A stretch of 64,000 bases of DNA from Diplocarpon mali (taxonomy: Eukaryota; Ascomycota; Leotiomycetes; Helotiales; Drepanopezizaceae), in assembly GCA_024741835.1 (NCBI GenBank), contig JAENRP010000010.1, forward strand, positions 186,001-250,000, given 5' to 3'. A program made the translations under genes and the position numbers. Positions within the stretch are counted from its first letter, which is position 1. Every line of letters starts with the position of its first letter. The notes under the pieces were generated by a model. It did not search any database, had not been told where the DNA came from, and saw nothing but the letters and a program-made list of their open reading frames with translations. This document shows, piece by piece, positions 33,028 to 44,420 of this stretch.

Positions 33028-35150
33028 ATGACTGCCTCGGCGAGGATGGTGATGGCGCGGGTGGCGCTGTCAACATTGAATCGGACGACTGGGATGAACG
33101 GGACTGCCACCTCTGTTCACCAGACCGAAACGGACGAGACGGGAGCAGCCGGAAACTCGACATCCAACCTGATATCAAATCTAGTCTTTGCGGAGAGCAA
33201 GTCGGTCAGGACGTCGACGATCATTCTGGCGACCTTCAACATTCTGGCTGCTTTTGCAACAGCCTGCAGGATCCTGTACGACTGTCACCGGGCATCGAGG
33301 AGATGCAGTAAGAGTTTTCGGATATGGTGAGCAGGAAATCATGGCAGGTCAGGACCCGATGCTAACCATACGAAGGAAACTCTGCTCCTCTTCCTTACAT
33401 CCAGCCGAAACCTTCCCTATGGTACTGGTGGTGGGGATTGCCTTACAAGGTCTTGTATTTGCTGGTACACAAGGAGAAGGGCTCTCGTCTCTGTTTGTAG
33501 AAGATGTATGCGGACTCATAGCCCAGTTCATGTGGCCTGGTACGTGTTCTGGTCCTTCAGCTCTCCGCAGCGAGCTAATCTGAGCAGCTCTGTTTATCGT
33601 GCCACTTATCCAGGTAGTCTTCGGTATCGAATGCGCCATCCGATCTCTGCGAAGCACTCCCTTTCAGGCCCGAGGGAAATGGGACGTTCCGATATGCCTT
33701 GGGGTGATCATGGTCTCGCTGGTTGGAGTCTGGATACCCTCACACATCTGGACGCAACCGAGATCATGCTTCGCATCGCTGGTCTGGTTCGTCGCCGGAT
33801 TCGGGCAGCTGGGCTTCATCCTCTTGTGCATTGCCGCAGGACTAATGATTGCTGCCACGACTACGATCTTCATCAGGTTATCGACCGTGAATGTGATGGA
33901 CCCGCACCAGCGAATGGCAGCGTCGAGGATGGTATACCACCTGGTCTTGGGCATATTGTCATTGGTATGTCCCGTCGCACTGGTCTCGTGCATCACAGTG
34001 TTAACGCGTGTAGGCATTTGTCATTCCCTTCTTCTTTTCTCTGATCGGCGACGCAGGGGACCTCAAGCTTGCGATGATGGCAACTGTGGTGCTGAACCTG
34101 TCCGGGTTGTTGAGCGGGCTGCTGCACCTATTCCTCCGATCCAACGCCGCGGCCACATCAATCGCTCCGATTGAGTTGGAGGCTCAGGTGGCGGCCGGGA
34201 AGGACGTGGAGAGTCGGGCGAGCCGTGCTGGGAGCGAGACGAGCCTCATCGGGTTTGAGAAGAGACGAGGCGTCTCAATATCGATGGAGTCCTTCGGGAT
34301 TCCGTCGTACAGAGCGACGGCGAACCATGACGAGGCAGAGACGAGGGCCGGGCCAGCCGTGGCAGCACGGTCGCACACACGAAATTCCTCCTACTATTTC
34401 TTTCCGCGCGAGGTCGACGGCGCCACGAAGGCCGGTCAGTATAGAGAGTCTGACGACGACACCAACGACTGGACGCCCCCGCCACATGCCCGATCCCCGG
34501 GCGGCCCACGACATTTGAGGAAATCCTCCACCGACTCGACGGCCACCGTGCAAATCGGGCTGCGCCTCTCGCACGTGCCCGACATCTCCCAAGAAGATTT
34601 CGATTTCGATGCCTCCCCCTTACAACCCACGACATACAAAGCACTGGCTACGATGCCACTGCCGCAACTGCCCGCCGCCACCTACAACATCGCCCCATTG
34701 CCTGCGGCCGCGTACAGCCCTGCACCGCTACCGTCGACCACCTACTCCATTGCAAGGCCTCTGCCATCCCAGCGGAAGCCGGTCCAAGCCAGCACGCCGC
34801 TCACGCTACAGACCAACTTTGCCCCATCCACGGTTCCTGCGCGTGCCCTCTCGCCCCCGTACACGAGCCCAACGTCGTCGCCGCAACAGAGTCCGAGAGC
34901 TCCCTCTGATAAGATGTTTCCCGCGACGCCCAAACCCACATTCCCGCAGATCGAGCGGATGCGCGAGTCGACGACGCAGCTGAGTCCGGCAGTGTACTCG
35001 CCGAGCCCGGCAGTGTACTCGCTGAGCCCTACGGTCTACTCGCCAGAGAAGAGGACTGCGACCAGCAATCCGTCGCGGGCAAGCCCACCAGGCTCACCCG
35101 AGTCGAGTTCGTCACGGGCGCTGAAGCGCACGAAAATGGACTGGATCTGA
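33028..35150 (+). CDS. Fungal seven-transmembrane protein with long Pro/Ser-rich cytoplasmic tail
   Basis: Four exons (33028-33307, 33348-33539, 33588-33964, 34014-35150) join in phase to 661 residues. The N terminus is Thr/Asn-rich and probably extracellular. Hydrophobic helices follow: TIILATFNILAAFATACRIL, FPMVLVVGIALQGLVFAG, LFIVPLIQVVFGI, WDVPICLGVIMVSLVGVW, LVWFVAGFGQLGFILLCIAA, MVYHLVLGILSLAFVIPFFF and MMATVVLNLSGLLSGLLHLF. Between helices, IRSLRSTPFQARGKWDV and a final LRSN are strongly patterned. This resembles a Pezizomycotina 7-TM receptor-like family of unknown ligand. The last 310 residues are disordered, Pro/Ser/Thr/Ala-rich, with near-repeats of SPAVYSP at the end. Intron 1 is only 40 nt, very short, so that junction is the weakest. 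Function as receptor is inference from topology. Confidence 0.8.
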
Positions 35151-36494
35151 ACGCCCTCTGTCGCCCGTGATCTTCCAGCCGCGAGGGGGAGACCAGGATT
35201 CCGGCAATTCATCCGAACCATCCCAAGGGGGGGGGGGGGCATGCAGAAGGGCGAGAAGAGCTCTCGGGTTCACCATTCCGGTGCCAGGAAAATCCAGCTG
35301 CCGGGGCTGGCGCGCAGCACGGCGTTGGTGTTAATGACTTGGCCCCGTCCGCGCTGTACGGGGTCCATACTTACGGCTGATGCTTCGCTTCTAATGATAC
35401 CTCTATTCTCTTTTCCGCGGTTGTCGATCGCGCGGTCGACTCTGCTCCCGTGGCATGGAAGCGCGTAGCTCGCATCCGTGGTCCGATCGCGATATGTCTC
35501 TTGATGAGCAGCGATCTGTAGCGTCTGCGGCTATTTGATAGACGCCCTAGGAAGAGGGCAGATGTATATAAAACCTAGAGGGAGATCCCGAGAATAACCT
35601 TTGCAGAGACATAGCTGTCCGATCTGCCATCCACACCACACCCGCCTGAACCCGTCTCTGCCCTGCTCGTCCCCTCTTGCATCCCCCCCACCTCGCGAAA
35701 CCCTCTCCAGCCCCGACTCGACTCGTCGGAAATCCCAACCATGAGCGTCCGCCTCGTCCGCACCGCGCGCACCGCTCCACCCAGCATCCCAGACGGGCTC
35801 GCAAGCCTCCCCCCAAGGAAACACAACACAACCGAACCCCCCCCCTCGAGACAGACCACACCCCAAACCCACTCGCCAGACAGGACTTCCGTCGCAAGTC
35901 CTCGCGCGTGAAACCCGCCAGTGCGGGGGTCCGAGCAGACCCGTCACGTGGACGATTCCCCCCCCCCGCCAACCACGCTTCATCTCAGCTATTCTCTCTC
36001 ATCCCTCTGGCTACTGAGAAGCTGGGGCTACGTCGGGAAGATTCCTTCTCCTGCGATCAGGTCGTCTCAAATACCCATCTCACTTCGCTCTGAGGGCTTG
36101 TATTGTTTCTCTCGTCAGGCGTAGGGGTATGGCGTCAAGATTCCCATTCACGCTTACTTGCATGTGGTGTTTGTTGGGCATGAGACAGAGGAGGACGCTT
36201 GTAGGCCATGCGTATGAAAGCCATGACTTGCCCTGCATCACAACTTGCGTTCAACGGCCAGATTTGGGAGGTTCGGAAGTAGAAGAGGATTTGGCTTTAG
36301 ATACCTAAACTACCTAGTATGGCCAACACTGCGTAGTCAGTAGCGCCCCTAGAGCACCAAGAACCATGGAACCACCCGACCCCCTCAGAATCATGGTGAT
36401 CCGAGCTTCGCGACTCTGTCCGAATTCAACGCCATCGAAACTCTCGCCTGCAGAGCCTCAGCAGTGTCATACTACCAACTCCTCACACTATCAA
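35151..36494. other. Intergenic, TATA-containing
   Basis: A strong TATA-like string (ATGTATATAAAACC) at about 35561 is followed by a C-rich leader and ATG at about 35740 opening only 56 codons of Arg/Pro/Thr-rich sequence. It could be a lost or non-coding transcription unit. No protein family recognised. Confidence 0.35.
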
Positions 36495-39400
36495 CTACTC
36501 GATAAGAGTGACACTCTGCTCGACCATCGTCCGGGCGAAAGTATCCGCCGAGATAACGACTTTCTTGTGTGTCTCCTTGATAGTCGGGGTCGTGGCGTTC
36601 GGGTCGCGGACTCTGAGATCGGCAACTCGGGCAGCGACTTTGTCCTCGAGAGCCAGACGGTCTGGGAGGGTTTTCCAGGCGGCGATGCCCGCTGCTGGTT
36701 GGAATTCGGAGGAGAGGGGGTTGTATGCCAGGGGAGAGGGGGTTTTGGTTTGGCCTTGGCAAGTCTGAGATAGGATGCGCGGTTTGCCTTGGCGGCGTGG
36801 AGTTGTTTTGATAGATGGCTGGGCCGAAGAGCGAGTGAGCCAGTCGCCCAGCCTGGCGGAGCTGCTGGATACAGAGGGCTTGCCCGTCATCAGAGAATTT
36901 CTGCTCAAGCTAGCGATGTGTTGCGGTCCGGCCAGATCTGGGCTTCTGCTCTTGACTGGCCTGAAATCAGGTTTGAGGATCTTGACGGCGGAATGTGGAG
37001 TTTTGGTAGGTGACCAAGCAGCTGGACGCGCAGATTTCCAACAGTTGCAATATTTATCTGAAGGGATGAGAATTGGGGGCCTGGCACGCTTGTTAATGTG
37101 TCTGACTTCGACGATACCTTCTTCATTCCCATCTTCGTTGAAACCTTTGCTCAATACGATTGGAGAAGTCTGACCAGATTCCCGTGACCGGCCATGAAAT
37201 GAATCACTGCCAGCTTCAAGCGTCTTTGGACAAATTTCAACTCCAGAGGGAACGCCTAGGGCCTGGAAAGAGTCTGAGGAGCGAGGGGTAGCTTCAATCG
37301 ACGCATAATCGCCCAAGGACTGGACGGGCTGGGACAGACGAGGAGATCCGGTATCTGTTGCAGGCACCTGCGATTCCCAAGAACGAACGGCTCCCAAGTG
37401 ATTCGCCTTTGGAGCGGCTAGCGCAGGGACATCCTCTGCATTCCACATGTCGACGGAGCGTTGTGACTCTTGAATATTTCCAACCTGCGGCTTGGACAAG
37501 GTCATCGCAGCCTTGACACGAGGTCCACCAGCCTTCGGCTGAGCTGCTGGGCTTATGGACTTGAGAATGCTGACGCGGCGAGCTGGAACGAAATCTGCTA
37601 CCGTCATGAACTCTTTCAAGGAGAGTTTCGTCCGGCCTTTCTTTGTTCAGCCACCAGGCGCATCTTTGATGGCGATGAAGTCTTCCGTCTTCACAACCCT
37701 CTCAGCCCGTAAATACGTTGCAGATTTTGTCTTACTTCCAGTCAAATTCGAAGGCCGAGCCGTCCTGGTACAAAGCTCCGCTATAGCCGCGGCTGTGTCA
37801 GTCTCGCGCTCTTCCTTGACCACCACATGACCAGCCTTAGCAGACTCCAGATATCGAAAGTCCTTCTTCTTTACGACCTTCTCGAGCCGACGGTGATAGC
37901 GTCTGCCAAGTCACACTGTCTGATTTCCTGACTTGCCAATTCAACCCTATCTCCGATCTCTGGCACGATCTCCTGAAGAAGCCATTTCTTGGTGGCGTCG
38001 GCGATGGTGTCCTGGACTTCAGTCGAGGAAGCGTTTGAGGCGAGACCTAGGGATAATGTGTCTGAAACTGCGGAAGCTTGGGAGAGGTTGTCGTCGAGAG
38101 ATACCTGGGAGCGGATGTCGCTGTTGAAATCTCTTGAATTGACATCCCCGTAACTTGAGGAGCTGCTGCTGTCCTCAAGATCGAACTCGGCTCCACCGCC
38201 AGACGAATCACAGGATGAAGCTGTCTCAAGGCGGTACCATTCGGAACACTCCATACTGTCGTCTATTGCAGGATACTGTGGGATATTGGTGTTTGGGTGA
38301 GCTGGGAAGGTGCTGTCGACGTCTGGATATTTGGATCTCGGTGGCTGTTTGCAGGCAGAAGCTTCCGGGAGCGCCTCACTGCCAGCTTCATGTGTCAGTT
38401 ATCATAAAGATCTCCAAGATCAGAAGTAACATACCAACAGTCTTCCCGAACTCCGTCTCCAACTTCTCCAGCTCATCTTGCACATCTTCGCCATTCTTCC
38501 ATTTCTTCGCGGGCCGGTTGTTGGCGCGGTGCCAGTTTGAGACTGTATCACGAGATTGGATATTGCGTGGCTGCTTGCTCAACAACTGAACGATCTTGCA
38601 ATGACGTGACTGGTATCTTGACAGAGGGCCCAAGGCAGTCTCCCAGGCTATGAATACACGACGAGACTTGTCTGGGATTTCCGTGGTTGGTGAGCCTCGA
38701 GGGGAGGATTTAGCATCAGCGGACGCGGTAGCATGTCCTTTTGGTGGCTGTAGACTTGTAGTGTTGAAGCGTGATTTAGGAAACGGTCTGCCATAAGCTA
38801 TGAAGGTCAGCTAGGTGCCACTCACTGCGCAGGAAACGCCAGTATACCATGCTCATTCCAGAGCTGCCTCTCCGCATACTCCAACACCTTAGCCACGTCC
38901 ATGAAATCACTCGACTAAGACTTGGACTCCGCGCCTTTGGCTAGAAGAGCAATGATCGAGCGGTACCGTCTACTTTCCCAGGCGTATTTGTAGTACGTCG
39001 CAGGCTTCTCGCCGATCATCTCGTTGATTTGGCCGATCCGAGAGAAGTATTTATCTCGATTGTTGAGCACACTGTCCTTGTATCGTGGTCCCGTGTAGTC
39101 ACTTTGCGCATACTTGGGGAAACTGGACAAGTGTTGATCCGGGAGCCTCTGGTCGTACACCCTCGAATGGATCTCGCGGAAAAGCTTGCCCCCCATCTGT
39201 CATTGTCAGCTTCCTCCCAGCAAGCAAGGCAGGATTCCCAGACCATGCAGCTCCCACAGAGCTCTTTCGGCCCTCTCCAATTGAGCGTCCACGTTCTCGC
39301 CTGCAGAGGCGGAGAATCGACTTGTACTTATTCTTGCGCAGAGTAGGGAGTTTGAGCATCGGTGGCATCTGCTGGACCAGCTCGTTGATCTTGTCTATAC

Positions 39401-39551
39401 GTGGGCTATTCCTAGGTCTTGGGGTAGCATTCAAGCTAGATGCCAACACCTTGGGTCTCAGAATAGGTAGTCGTGGCTTGAGCTGCTTCGAATTCTCCAT
39501 GCCAGCTTGATGTCTTCTGCCTGCGTCCGTCTTTGCAAGATCAGTCTTCAT
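36495..39551 (-). pseudogene. Long hypothetical gene with interrupted frame
   Basis: Protein-like blocks lie collinearly on the minus strand. From ATG 39551: LKPRLPILRPKVLASSLNAT and RIDKINELVQQMPP, then after a frame change near 39330 ENVDAQLERAERALWELH; a likely intron near 39195-39240; KLFREIHSRVYDQRLPDQHL with YYKYAWESRRYRSIIALLAK; a TAG near 38915; FMDVAKVLEYAERQLWNEH; further exons with introns near 38800-38850 and 38390-38440; WLLQEIVPEIGDRVELASQE; a frame change near 37890; KVVKKKDFRYLESAKAGHVV; TGA at 37647-37649; then a clean 370-codon C-terminal frame (LKEFMTVADFVPARRVSILK onward). Two in-frame stops and two frame changes that I could not explain by introns suggest a decaying gene, or base-level assembly errors. 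Ser/Pro-rich linkers; no known domain; function unknown. Confidence 0.55.
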
Positions 39552-40427
39552 GAACTATTGGGCATGTGGTGCAAGTACGAGTTCTGCGAGGGTGAATTCT
39601 TGTCCAAATTACCTTAGTGGCATAGCGAAGGGTGATGATATTAACAAAATCACAGATGCTTTTCATAGTCGGCGCAATGGTGCCTCTCCTTGTTGATGGA
39701 GCGGTGAGGTTGTGCCGGCTGTTGCTCTATTGCGGGTCGTTGATCGGCCTCTAAGATAGTGTCGTTTTGGACTCTGAGCGGGATTCCAGTGTTGATTTTC
39801 CACATCCGAAGCTGTTATTGACATTCGGGGGAACTCTGGTTCAAAGTTGTGACTCTACTATCTGATGTCATGCGTCTTCTTGTTCCAGCTTCAAATCAAA
39901 GTCCACCTGAATCATCCACATCCGAACAAGGATGAAAGCACTACCAGTTGCTAGAAGTATTGTCGTATCTCTTGATTGAATTGTGCTTTGAAACTAGGGT
40001 GTGCTCAGGTCTTGGGGTGAGAATGCAATTAGATTAATCTTCAGAAAAGCTCTCTAGTATAAGAATCTTGATTCTTTATGCTTCTGAACAATTTGCTGTC
40101 TATTTTGTGACTGTCTCTCAATAGAACGTGGAGAGTTTTCGCCTCACATGACGAACGCGTGGACTCATTGAACAACGTATACTAGTCATTGCATCAATGG
40201 AATTTGGTCTATAGCATGGAGAGTGTCTATGTGCAGAGCCGCCGATCCACCTTTTATAAACATTGACTCGTTTGCGGGAAGCAACATATGCGTACCGGAT
40301 GCCACGTGCAGCTTCAGCCACGGGTTTAGAGTAAGCTAGGCTTCATGAAGTTATACCACTTTATCGCCGGCCAAATAGGTACTACGTCAAGCGGGAGAGC
40401 TTCACAGATATGGCTTTGCAAGGTTAA

Positions 40428-40608
40428 ATATACTTTCATTTAGTGTTTGTTTGGCCTGCGACCAAGTAAGAGTGGAGTGTCAATGCTCAGTACTTCATCA
40501 CAGACCAAGCGGACACCACATCAGCATCGTTTGCAAGGGGGTGTGATGTAGGTTTGCCAGGGTCAGTTATACTCTCAGATGGTGTTTGTTTGGCCTGCCA
40601 TGAAGTCC
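40428..40608 (+). repeat. Two copies of a short dispersed repeat (TGTTTGTTTGGCCTGC)
   Basis: Copies ATACTTTCATTTAGTGTTTG...GCCTGC near 40428 and ATACTCTCAGATGGTGTTTG...GCCTGC near 40569. Related strings occur near 16339 (ATACTTTCATGTGGTGTTT) and near 36153 (TTGCATGTGGTGTTTGTTGG). Confidence 0.6.
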
Positions 40609-42082
40609 GAGTGCGTCTTAGCTAAGCCACTTGAGCTCATATATGCAGGAGGCCATCGGACCTACAGGGTAGATGCTCTCCTCCAGCGAGAGTCATATGC
40701 CGGCCGAGGAAAACACTCAAGGGCCTTGTTCCATGCCCTACATTCACGCCTTGCGTCGCCTCAAAGTCATATGTATCCTGAAATCCATCCAAGTACACTC
40801 ACTGGTTGGCGGAACCTCGGACCATCCCGACAGGAAGCGCGAGTCCGCACCCGCCGGAGATATCTCCGAGTTCTCGCCTCCGCGGCCTCATACCCCCATC
40901 GCCCTCTGCTCTCTCTATCATCATGGTAATCACTCGTTCAGCTCTGGAGCACGCACGCCCGAGCATCCTGTTCCAGTCGCAGAGAGAGAGGGGAGAATCC
41001 CGTGAAGCGTGTTTGACAGGTCAGAGCCGGGAGCGTGGGATTCCCATTCCTACCTGCCCCGTACCGCGCAGTGCGGGCTGGGGCATCTCTGCTTCCCCAC
41101 GGGCAGTGGGGTGTTCCTCTGGAACCGACCGTACAGTACAGTATGGTATGGTATGGTATAATTTCGCACATCTGCTCGTTTGTCTCGACCGGTCAGGCCC
41201 GCGCCCGGTGCGAAGGAGAAATCTCCGCGGCCTGCCAGCCTATTTTTGGTACCTGCGACTGCCCCGGTGGCTGGTGCACTCGCCTGCGGGCGCCACGCTG
41301 GCCCCGCCTCCTTACATTACTCGAGGGTCCGAAGGAGTTGTCGTTCGCGTGCGCTCCTCCCTGAGCGAAGTTGGGCAGGGTGAGGTCGGAGATAGAGTGC
41401 GAAGGCTTCTGGGCGCTCTGGCTCTGCCAGCCGGGTCGCGCTCCACATGTATACTATACTATACTACGGGACGCGTCGGCCCGTCGCGCTCCCTAGCGTG
41501 GCATTAGTCAGCTATCCCTTATCGTTGGCATACCGCCAGCACGTCCTGCAGAAGAGAAGGACAAGTCCAAGCACAAGAAACCGTGATGGGAAGTGCTCGT
41601 ACGTGTATACTGTCGCTGAGAAGAACAAAGAGAACACCAACAGCACGGAAAATCGATACGCCTCTATCTCTTCTTCTTCTCCTTCTCCTTCTCCTTCTCC
41701 TTCTCCCTCTCCTCCCTTCTCCTCTTCTTTCTCTTCCTCTCCACCCATCGATCATGATTCCGGACCAAGGGAATACTCCCTGGACTAGCGATAAACCAAC
41801 GCGCTGGCTCACTCGGATTGGCCGTGAAATATGACCGAACCATCATTGCGTGACCCTCGGTATGCGGAGAGCCACTGTGGGGTACTCCAGATCCGGGCGC
41901 GGACAAACGTTCCTCCGCACCTATTTTGAGGAATTGGCTGGTGCACCCGCGTGCTCGTCGCGAGCGGGGCGGCCTGGGCGCCAAGGCGGGCTAAAGTAAC
42001 ATGTGCAGAGGGCGTCCTTGCATCGTAAGCTAAATGGACACCGGAGGAATAAGGTATATTCAAACCTTGCGAGCGCACTCTC

Positions 42083-42122
42083 TTCTCCTCCTCCTCCTCC
42101 TCCTCCTCCTCCTCCTCCTCCT
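42083..42122. repeat. (CTC)n microsatellite
   Basis: About 13 CTC units directly before an N. Confidence 0.9.
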
Positions 42123-42776
42123 NCCCCTCCCCTCCCCAGCCCTCCGCACTCCCCGGATCGTTACTGATGCGGTGGTGGTGGCTTGGCCGGCGCCGAGGTA
42201 GGAGTTGAGGGGCTTCCCGAGTGTCTTATTTTTAGCATCCGCACTCGACCGCTCACGATGAAAGAGACCCTTGGTATGGTGGCATGAGTGGCTGTCGCGA
42301 GATTAATGCTTATATGTACGGCTGGCCTCGAGCGCTTCTCTCATACCCAGCTCACAGTCTCTAGATTCTCTATTCTGATTCTTCTTCCATCTTCACGGCC
42401 GTCGGATTCTCATTCTCGTCCTTACCCATACCCGGATCCATATCTACGGACTTCCAATTCACGTCCGCACATTTGAGAGATACACGTACTGGCACCGTGG
42501 ATTCTCATATTCACATCCGTCTTTCCGGGCTTCAGATCCAGTCTCAGGCTCAGACTCAGATGAAGAGTGGATATTCACTTTCATAGGTTCAACGGGCAGA
42601 CCTAGGTAAGTGTCGATGCCGGAAAGGGCGTGGATGTGCTCTCGTCCGACGGCCGAGTGCCAACAAGTTCCCGAGAACTCGGCAGAGACGCGACATGTCA
42701 GGGACCTCACTAACTCGGCCGGCAGTCCCCGGTTGGAGCGAATCTCCCCTCGTCGTCGGGGCGTCCCATCCCCAAC

Positions 42777-44046
42777 ATGCTCCCAAGAACGATCCTCCTC
42801 CTCTTCACGGCCGCAGGGCTCGTGGCCAGTGCTCCATTTGCGCCGATCCTGCATGCCGCCAATATTGCAGATGTAATACCCGGCAGCTGGATTGTGGTGA
42901 TGAAGGAAGATATCACCGAGTCGGCATTCGCAGCCCACCTGGCGAACCGAGATCCAGAAGTCGTTTCCAGGACCAAGTCGACATTCCGGTTGACGGGTTT
43001 CAAGGGGTACAGCGGCTCATTCACGCAAGCCCTCGTCGACGCTCTCACGTCAAGTATCGACGTAAGTCGCCCCAGCTTCATGTCACATGTCCCGTGCTAC
43101 GGACACACCTGCTAACGCCCTGAAGATTGCCTGGATCGAGCCCGATACCAAAGTCCGCACGCTCGCGCTCACAACCCAAGCCAACGCTCCTTGGGGCCTC
43201 GCCCGCATCTCCCACCGGGAGGCCAACGCAACAGACTACATCTACGACGACTCCGCGGGCGAAGGGACGTTCGCCTACGTCCTCGACACTGGGATCTACA
43301 CCGAGCACGCGGATTTCGAAGGCCGCGCCACCTTCGGCGCCAACTTTGCCGGCGACGGCGACAATAGCGACGGCCACGGCCACGGGACCCACTGCGCCGG
43401 GATCATCGGATCGCGCACCTACGGCGTAGCCAAGAAGGCGCAACTCATCGCCGTCAAAGTCCTCGATAAGGACGGCGCAGGCTCGCTGTCCAGCATCATC
43501 GCGGGCCTCAATTGGGTCATGGAAGACGTCACGGCGCATCATCGCATCGGTATAGCGGTCGTCAATCTGAGCCTCGGGAGCATCTTCTCCCGATCAGGCA
43601 ACGCGGCCGTGAGAGCTGCCGTCAAAGCGGGACTCTTCGTCGGGGTTGCAGCCGGCAACGACGGGGTCCCGGCCCTCCTCTCGTCGCCTGCCAGCGCGAA
43701 GACGGCTTGCACGGTGGGCGCGAGCGATATCCGAGATGCGCGGGCCTCGTTTTCGAACTACGGGTCGACTGTCGATATCTTCGCTCCCGGAACCGACATC
43801 ACGTCGACGTGGATCAATGGCCCGGCCAACACGAGAACGATTTCGGGCACGTCGATGGCGGCGCCGCATGTTGTCGGGATGGCGGCGTACCTGCTGGGGC
43901 TTGGTAATCCGAAAGATCCGGCCCAGGTGTGTGATCAGATACTGGGGATGGCGACGCAGAATAAGCTGTCGGGGACTAGTGGCTCGTTTCTGACCGGCTT
44001 GATGGGCACTCCCAATCTGTTGGCGTATAATGGTAATGGGGCCTAG
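42777..44046 (+). CDS. Secreted subtilisin-like serine protease (S8, proteinase K-like)
   Basis: Two exons (42777-43061, 43126-44046) encode 401 residues. Signal peptide MLPRTILLLFTAAGLVASAP. Residues about 35-97 form an I9 propeptide (PGSWIVVMKEDITESAF ... FKGYSGSF, then SSIDIAWIEPD). The catalytic domain starts near NAPWGLARISH. The triad is clear: Asp in YVLDTGI, His in DGHGHGTHCAGI and Ser in SGTSMAAPHV; the oxyanion Asn is in VGVAAGND. Length and order match fungal alkaline/cuticle-degrading proteases. The enzyme would hydrolyse proteins outside the cell. Intron 1 (43062-43125) separates propeptide from mature enzyme in phase 0. No lesion seen. Confidence 0.95.
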
Positions 44047-44420
44047 ACGGGCTCCATAGTTGAATGGGAGGGGGATCTATCTAACCGTCACTTTCACTTG
44101 TATATAACATAATGTATTGGACGAAATGAGAAGCAGTTCCTAACTGCGCGAAACTTGTTTGCGAAAACGGCGCTCAGGTGTAGCCGCTAATACCATGGCT
44201 GCGGGTAGGTCTCACGACCACCTTGGAAGACGAACTCACGCTCGGCTTGAAGCGCCTTGGGCAGCCGCTGCGCGCTGGCCGCCAGTCTTCTCCGAGGGGG
44301 GGAGAAAGCAGGCGTTACTCCAGCTGTCCGGTTGGCCAATTCACCAGAGGATATCGTGGGACTGGAACCTTCGTATGGCCGTGCCCGATTCCCAAGCTGT
44401 GTGCTTGGATCCTTTCGTCA
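44047..44420. other. 3' flank of subtilisin, no gene seen
   Basis: Short frames only. Confidence 0.4.

Larger units (their letters stand above)
39552..42776. other. Gene-free stretch, 3.2 kb
   Basis: No gene recognised. Contains two copies of a short repeat (near 40428 and 40573), a GGTATG/TATGGTATGG stutter near 41140-41160, CTTCTC microsatellite (41671-41730), and a CTC microsatellite (42083-42122) ended by a single N at 42123. Confidence 0.45.
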
